Of a DNA stretch of 64,000 nucleotides, positions 59,388-64,000 are shown in pieces. Numbering within the stretch: position 1 is the first letter of the stretch; each line of letters opens with the position of its first letter. A program made the translations under genes and the position numbers. Source of the stretch: an uncultured Clostridia bacterium (GTDB taxonomy: Bacteria; Bacillota; Clostridia; Oscillospirales; Ruminococcaceae); the NCBI GenBank assembly GCA_945876755.1, contig CAMCPM010000003.1:100518-164517 (forward strand). Direction: 5' to 3'. Below the pieces are notes generated by a model. That model made no database searches, had not been told where the DNA came from, and saw only the letters and a program-made list of their open reading frames with translations.

Positions 59388-61508
59388 ATGAAACAATATT
59401 ACGACAACCGTGAACTTTCATGGCTCAAATTTAACGAAAGAGTTCTTGAAGAAGCACTTGACCCGAATGTACCACTTTGCGAAAGACTTATGTTCGCTGC
59501 TATCTTCCAGTCAAACCTTGACGAGTTCTTTATGATAAGAGTAGGTTCTCTTTACGACCGCACACTTGTAAACGCCGATGACCGTGAAAATAAAACCGAC
59601 ATGACTTGCTCGGAACAGCTTGAAGCTATTTTCAAACGCGTTGCTGAGCTTAATCCCATTCGTGACAATGCTTATCACGGCATTATGACTGAGCTTGAAA
59701 AGCACGGCGTTGAACAGGTAAACTTCAAAATGCTTTCCGGTGAGGAAGAAAGCTTTTTAAGAGTATATTTCACAACGGAGATCCTGCCGCTTATTTCACC
59801 GCAGGTTATCGACAAGCGGCATCCGTTCCCGTTTCTGAAAAACAAGGAGATATATGCAGTCGCACAGCTTGAATCCAAATCCGCTTCGGTAACTATCGGA
59901 CTTGTTCCTGCCAGCGGAGCATTTTCAAGAATAATCTTCCTGCCGGGTACAAAGCATCGCTTTATGCTTGTTGAGGAACTTATTCTCCATTATATGCCGC
60001 TGATTTTTGAGAACTATAAAATAGCCGATAAATCGCTTATGCGCATTACCCGAAACGCTGATATCAACATGGAGGAGGCTCTCTACGACCACGATGTTGA
60101 CCTGCGCGATGTAATGTCAGAACTGCTGAAAAAACGCAAGAAGCTTTCCCCTGTCCGCATGGAGCTTTCAAGAAAACTCGGCGCTGCCGCAGTTTCATTT
60201 CTCTGTGAAAAGCTGGAACTTAAAGAGCAGCAGATCTTCCGTATGAAATCCCCTCTTGACCTTTCATTTGTATATCCGCTCAGAAGCCGTCTGGAAGAAA
60301 ACCTTCCCCTGCTTTTCTATGGCAGAGCCGACCCTCAGCCGTCATGCGAAATAGTAAAGGACGCACCGATGATACCGCAGATACTGCGTAGAGATATTCT
60401 GCTTTCCTATCCGTTCGAGGCTATAAAACCATTTCTCAGACTGCTTATAGAAGCCGCCAACGACCCGTCGGTAGTTTCAATTAAAATTACTTTGTATCGT
60501 GTGGCTTCAAACTCAAAGGTAATTGACGCACTCATTGCTGCCGCTGAAAACGGCAAAGATGTGCTTGTTCTTGTAGAGCTTCGCGCACGCTTTGACGAGG
60601 AAAACAACATCGGCTGGTCAAAGCGTCTTGAACACGCCGGCTGTACGGTAATATACGGTCCCGAAAGCCTGAAGGTACACTCAAAGCTGCTGCTTATTAC
60701 AAGAAAAACGAACAGCGGCAAAATCGAGTACATAACTCAGATAGGTACGGGAAATTACAATGAAAAGACATCTGCGCTTTACACTGATTTGAGCCTTATG
60801 ACCGCTAATCAGGACATCGGCGCAGAGGCGCTGATGGTATTCAATGCACTGTCGACAAACACGCTTGTGGAGAACACAAGTAAGCTGCTTGTTGCTCCGC
60901 TTTGTCTGCAAAACCGCGTTATTGAAATGATAGATTTCGAGATCGCTGCCGCTAAACGTGGCGAAGAGGCTTTCATCGGTCTTAAAATGAACTCTCTTAC
61001 CGATAAAGCTCTTATTGACAAGCTTGTTGAGGCTTCACAGGCAGGCGTTAAGGTTCGTATGGTTATCCGCGGAATCTGCTGCCTTGTTGCAGGTGTCGAG
61101 GGCTACACGGAAAACATTGAGATAACAAGCATTGTGGGACGTTATCTCGAGCACAGCCGTATCTACATTTTCGGTACTCCGGAGCGCAGAAAAATTTATA
61201 TCAGTTCCGCCGATTTTATGACGAGAAACACTTTGCGCCGTGTAGAAGTTGCTGCGCCGATTTATGATACACACGTCCGCAAGAGGATAATGCACATTTT
61301 CGATGTACTGACAAGCGACAATGTCAAGGCGAGAAAAATGCTCCCCGACAGCACTTATGTACACGTTAAAACCGAGGGAGAGCCTGTTGATTCACAGGCG
61401 GCGTTTATCCGCGAAGCTTACGAAAATGCAGCTAAATCCAATGCAAAGAAACCGCATAAAGTTAAACCTACTCTTGTTCAGAGAATAAAGAAAATGATTA
61501 ACAAATAG
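59388..61508 (+). CDS. ppk1: Polyphosphate kinase
   Basis: A 706-residue enzyme that builds polyphosphate chains from ATP through a phospho-histidine. All PPK1 domains are present: the N-terminal helical domain (NRELSWLKFNERVLEEA), the head domain, and the two PLD-like C-terminal domains. The catalytic His lies in LKVHSKLLLITRK, and IGTGNYNEKTSALYTDLSL is standard. TAGGAGG precedes the ATG. It stands alone between terminators. Confidence 0.96.
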   Translation: MKQYYDNRELSWLKFNERVLEEALDPNVPLCERLMFAAIFQSNLDEFFMIRVGSLYDRTLVNADDRENKTDMTCSEQLEAIFKRVAELNPIRDNAYHGIMTELEKHGVEQVNFKMLSGEEESFLRVYFTTEILPLISPQVIDKRHPFPFLKNKEIYAVAQLESKSASVTIGLVPASGAFSRIIFLPGTKHRFMLVEELILHYMPLIFENYKIADKSLMRITRNADINMEEALYDHDVDLRDVMSELLKKRKKLSPVRMELSRKLGAAAVSFLCEKLELKEQQIFRMKSPLDLSFVYPLRSRLEENLPLLFYGRADPQPSCEIVKDAPMIPQILRRDILLSYPFEAIKPFLRLLIEAANDPSVVSIKITLYRVASNSKVIDALIAAAENGKDVLVLVELRARFDEENNIGWSKRLEHAGCTVIYGPESLKVHSKLLLITRKTNSGKIEYITQIGTGNYNEKTSALYTDLSLMTANQDIGAEALMVFNALSTNTLVENTSKLLVAPLCLQNRVIEMIDFEIAAAKRGEEAFIGLKMNSLTDKALIDKLVEASQAGVKVRMVIRGICCLVAGVEGYTENIEITSIVGRYLEHSRIYIFGTPERRKIYISSADFMTRNTLRRVEVAAPIYDTHVRKRIMHIFDVLTSDNVKARKMLPDSTYVHVKTEGEPVDSQAAFIREAYENAAKSNAKKPHKVKPTLVQRIKKMINK

Positions 61509-61561
61509 CTTTGTCCGATATATTTTCAATAGATTAAGACTGTAATTTTGTAACATATACT

Positions 61562-61602
61562 GCAAAAACCGCCTGAAAACCTGCTTTTCGGCGGCTTTTT
61601 GC
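61562..61602 (+). terminator. Terminator of ppk1
   Basis: GCAAAAACCGCC/GGCGG-TTTTTGC stem with one bulged C. Confidence 0.8.
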
Positions 61603-61711
61603 ACAAATTTTAAAAAATGAAATGAAACAAGAGAATCAGAGAGATTTGAAGTAAATAAGAGAGATTTTAAGAGATTGAGGGATATATTTTAAAAATTCGG
61701 CATTTTGGCTG

Positions 61712-61826
61712 TTGACGTTGGCTTTAAAAGCGTGTATAATAGCTAATGTTGTGTCGGACGGGCATTGTATCGAGTTGCAAACATGACCCGAACACCGTAC
61801 AAAAATCTATTAAGAGGAGAATGTTT
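61712..61826 (+). promoter_or_regulatory. rplM promoter and L13 leader
   Basis: TTGACG (61712-61717), 17-bp spacer, TATAAT (61735-61740). The leader pairs GTGTCGG with CCGaACAC around GGGC/GACC segments (about 61750-61797), like the known L13 leader RNA of Firmicutes through which L13 is thought to control its own operon. The 200 bases before it hold nothing else clear. Confidence 0.65.
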
Positions 61827-62255
61827 ATGTCAACTTATATGCCTAAGGCAAATGAAATCAGCCGTAAATGGTATGTGCTTGATGCTTCCGGCAAGTCCCT
61901 CGGACGTGTTGCTGCTGAAGCTGCTTCTATCCTCCGCGGAAAGAACAAGCCTACTTTTGCTCCCCACGCTGACTGCGGCGACCACGTTATTATTATCAAC
62001 TGCGCACAGGCTAAGCTCACAGGCAAGAAGCTTGAGCAGAAAACCTACAAGTGGCACACAGGCTGGATCGGCGGTCTCAAGGAGACTAAGTACAGCGATA
62101 TGATGAAGAATGAGCCCGAAAGAGCAATGATGATTGCTGTTAACGGAATGCTCCCCAACAATACACTCGGCAGAGCTGCTCTCAAGCGCCTCAGAACCTA
62201 TGCCGGCGCTGACCACGGTCACGCAGCACAGAAGCCCGAGAACTACGAGATATAA
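61827..62255 (+). CDS. rplM: Ribosomal protein L13
   Basis: 142 residues, the same length as E. coli L13, with the family motifs KWYVLDASGKSLGRVAAEAAS, GDHVIIINC and MLPNNTLGRAALKRLR. ATG 61827 is preferred over 61821 because AGGAGA is better spaced. It is followed by rpsI after 13 bases. Confidence 0.97.
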   Translation: MSTYMPKANEISRKWYVLDASGKSLGRVAAEAASILRGKNKPTFAPHADCGDHVIIINCAQAKLTGKKLEQKTYKWHTGWIGGLKETKYSDMMKNEPERAMMIAVNGMLPNNTLGRAALKRLRTYAGADHGHAAQKPENYEI

Positions 62256-62268
62256 GGAGGCGGCGTAA

Positions 62269-62670
62269 ATGTACGAATCTAAACAGCCATATTTCTACGG
62301 CACAGGCAGAAGAAAAAGCTCCGTTGCAAGAGTAAGAGTTTACGCAGGCAGCGGTAATATCACAATCAACGGCAGAGACATCAACGACTACTTTGGTCTT
62401 GAAACTCTCAAGCTTATTGTTAAGCAGCCTCTTATCCTTACTGAGAACGCTGAAAAGTTTGATATTGTCTGCACAGTTGCAGGCGGCGGCGTAACAGGTC
62501 AGGCCGGTGCAATCCGTCACGGTCTTTCCAGAGCGCTTCTCCAGGTTAACGACGAGCTTCGTCCTGTTCTCAAGAAGGCAGGTTTCCTCACTCGTGACCC
62601 CAGAATGAAGGAAAGAAAGAAGTACGGTCTCAAAGCTGCACGTCGTGCACCTCAGTTCTCAAAGAGATAA
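62269..62670 (+). CDS. rpsI: Ribosomal protein S9
   Basis: 133 residues with the S9 motifs [37 protein letters not shown] and the C-terminal FSKR that reaches the P-site tRNA. AAGGAGG precedes the ATG. It faces an integrase gene 135 bases downstream. Confidence 0.97.
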   Translation: MYESKQPYFYGTGRRKSSVARVRVYAGSGNITINGRDINDYFGLETLKLIVKQPLILTENAEKFDIVCTVAGGGVTGQAGAIRHGLSRALLQVNDELRPVLKKAGFLTRDPRMKERKKYGLKAARRAPQFSKR

Positions 62671-62684
62671 TTATCAGATTATCA

Positions 62685-62717
62685 AAAACCCCGAAAACAA
62701 GCCGTTTTCGGGGTTTT
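62685..62717. terminator. Terminator of rplM-rpsI
   Basis: A perfect 14-bp stem AAAACCCCGAAAAC/GTTTTCGGGGTTTT with T run. Confidence 0.9.
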
Positions 62718-62738
62718 ATTTTTGCCTGAAATCAGCAT

Positions 62739-62791
62739 TTGATGTTTATTTGATGTTTATTACATAAAAAAGCTATGTGATTTGATGTTCA
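62739..62791 (+). repeat. TTGATGTTTAT direct repeats beside the integrase
   Basis: Two exact tandem copies of TTGATGTTTAT (62739-62749, 62750-62760) and a third variant, TTGATGTTCAC, near 62782-62792. They could be arm-type integrase sites. Confidence 0.5.
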
Positions 62792-62802
62792 CATAGCTTT
62801 TT
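62767..62802. terminator. Terminator of the integrase gene
   Basis: A perfect 14-bp stem AAAAAGCTATGTGA/TCACATAGCTTTTT with T runs on both sides. Confidence 0.85.
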
Positions 62803-62805
62803 TTA

Positions 62806-63999
62806 TTAGGCTTGTTTCAGTTTGAACTCTAAAATATCAGCGGTTTTTCTTCTGCTTGAATCAAGTACATCAGCATATACGCTGGCAGTTACAGATACAT
62901 CAGAGTGTCCAAGATGCTCTGATACGATTTTCAAATCAACTCCACTATTCAAAAGCAAAGTTGCGTTGCTATGCCGTAAACAATGCAATGTGAGAAAATC
63001 AAGTTTTGTACCATTGACAAATCTTCGTAAAGAGGTGTTCAGACTGCTTCTATCCTTGTAGTTTCCGTTTGCTGAAGTAAATACCATTTCAGGGTGTGGG
63101 AAATCTTTAAGTGCCATTTGTAAATTTATCTGATATTTTCGTTGTTCTCTGAATAAGTCTGCAACAGTTGAACTCATTGCAATATATCTTTTACTATTCT
63201 TTGTTTTCGGTGTTGTTAAGAAATGGTTACCGCCAACATCTGACAAAGTGTGATTGATATGAATTATATTGTTATCAAAATCAATATCACTCCATTGCAA
63301 GCCGAGTGCTTCACCTGAACGCATACCTGTATATAAAAGAACTTTCATCAGTATTGAAAAATCGGGGTATTTGCAATCATTTTCAAGCATATTCAGAAAA
63401 ACGCTTAATTCTTCTTCAGTCATATATTTACGTTTTTCGTCCTTGCTAACATCTTCAGACGGTAAAATCACATTGCGACAGGGTGTTTCTTTTATGTAAT
63501 TCTGATGAACTGCAAAGGTGAAAACAGACTGCATAATGGTATATAGCTTTTTGGCTGTTGCGTGTGACAGCGGTTTTTCTTCTCCTGAACTGTCTTTTAA
63601 TTTATGTGTACTAAAAAACTTTGTTATTTTGCTTGTAGTAATATCCTTTAACTTCATATTGCCGAAATACTCTTTGAAATGAATGTCAATTTGTCTTTCA
63701 TAATTGTATTTGGTAATAGGCTTTAATTTGTTTGGGGCATAAACAGTCAGATATTCTTCACACAAATCCATAAAACGCATACAGTCGTTAAAATCAGATA
63801 GATCCTTGCACCTGTTCTTGAACTCTATGTATTTTTCTTTAGCAAGTTTATCGGCTTTCTTTTGTGTCAGGTTTTCGGGCGGTGTGTAGGTCGATGTTTT
63901 TCTGATCTGCTTTCCATTTGTGTCATAGCCAAGATAAGCTGTGAAGAAATAGCTGTTTCCTCTTTGAACTATTCCTGTATCAACTTTACGATTTGCCAT
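62806..63999 (-). CDS. int: Tyrosine site-specific integrase of a second mobile element
   Basis: A 397-residue recombinase of the Tn916/phage type. It has an N-terminal arm-binding domain (RGNSYFFTAYLGYDTNGKQIRK), a SAM-like core-binding domain (about 65-165) and a catalytic domain. The catalytic residues are in LLYTGMRSGEALGLQW (Arg), LHCLRHSNATLL (His-x2-Arg), EHLGHSDVSVT (His) and the Tyr in TASVYADV. It begins at the window's last base but one, so its upstream genes are not seen. It converges on rpsI, a known integration target. Confidence 0.93.
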   Translation of the reverse strand: MANRKVDTGIVQRGNSYFFTAYLGYDTNGKQIRKTSTYTPPENLTQKKADKLAKEKYIEFKNRCKDLSDFNDCMRFMDLCEEYLTVYAPNKLKPITKYNYERQIDIHFKEYFGNMKLKDITTSKITKFFSTHKLKDSSGEEKPLSHATAKKLYTIMQSVFTFAVHQNYIKETPCRNVILPSEDVSKDEKRKYMTEEELSVFLNMLENDCKYPDFSILMKVLLYTGMRSGEALGLQWSDIDFDNNIIHINHTLSDVGGNHFLTTPKTKNSKRYIAMSSTVADLFREQRKYQINLQMALKDFPHPEMVFTSANGNYKDRSSLNTSLRRFVNGTKLDFLTLHCLRHSNATLLLNSGVDLKIVSEHLGHSDVSVTASVYADVLDSSRRKTADILEFKLKQA

Positions 64000-64000
64000 T

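Noticed and set aside
1..64000. tRNA and rRNA genes
   Set aside because: No cloverleaf or rRNA-like segment was noticed in the intergenic regions; a tRNAscan run would settle it.

Overview
The window is a Gram-positive, low-to-mid GC chromosome segment, most likely from a gut Ruminococcus or a close relative in the Oscillospiraceae/Ruminococcaceae. The pointers are the gene families (FucI/FucK/FucU fucose genes, HAAS-PadR pair, BioY with a BirA-type operator, Rrf2-controlled cysK-nifS-nifU-mnmA, a Thr-rich FecR-domain surface protein), strong AGGAGG ribosome binding sites, and frequent TTG/GTG starts. The genus is an inference from style and gene content; no 16S gene is present.

Bases 1-16843 are the right part of a Mu-like (transposing) prophage, all genes on the + strand. 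It holds an XRE regulator, a DDE transposase of the MuA type, a MuB ATPase, a run of small early genes, homologues of the Mu gp25-gp26-gp27 block, a NusG-type antiterminator, small and large terminase, portal, endolysin, holin, Dam methylase and two small regulators. The head and tail morphogenesis genes are missing. In their place is one reading frame that joins the start of a minor capsid protein to the end of a tail-fibre protein, so the prophage carries a large internal deletion. The right terminus is marked by two tandem 22-bp transposase-site-like repeats ending at about 16843, only 17 bp before the start codon of a host acetyltransferase gene. The left end lies outside the window.

Bases 16861-34450 are host genes, mostly on the - strand after a SulP transporter: a flavodoxin-fold protein with a very long Pro/Glu-rich tail; a fucose catabolism cluster (fucA, fucO, then NUDIX-GNAT-fucU-fucK-fucI); AraC and MerR/TipA regulators; an operon with an RNHCP zinc protein, a methyltransferase-TetR fusion and an acetyltransferase under a paired TetR-like operator; and bioY with a DUF1284 gene under a BirA-like operator.

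Bases 34449-44250 hold a secreted repeat protein, carB, and an operon cysK-nifS-nifU-nadA-mnmA-rrf2 for cysteine, Fe-S cluster and thiouridine synthesis. nadA has an in-frame stop codon near its start. Bases 44277-51465 hold a frameshifted flavodoxin gene, a MATE exporter, an ArsC/Spx-like protein with an unannotated 43-residue gene beside it, a lipoprotein, DUF3783, feoAB with a metal-regulator-like box, and a lone pduL.

Bases 51523-61508 are rich in second-messenger genes: a HAAS-FtsW-like protein with its PadR regulator, a GAF-GGDEF diguanylate cyclase, a CHASE2 adenylate cyclase translationally coupled to a TIM-barrel protein, a c-di-GMP-I riboswitch in front of a FecR-domain Thr-rich surface protein, and polyphosphate kinase. 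The window ends with rplM-rpsI (L13-S9) and, facing it, the tyrosine integrase of a second mobile element that extends off the right edge.
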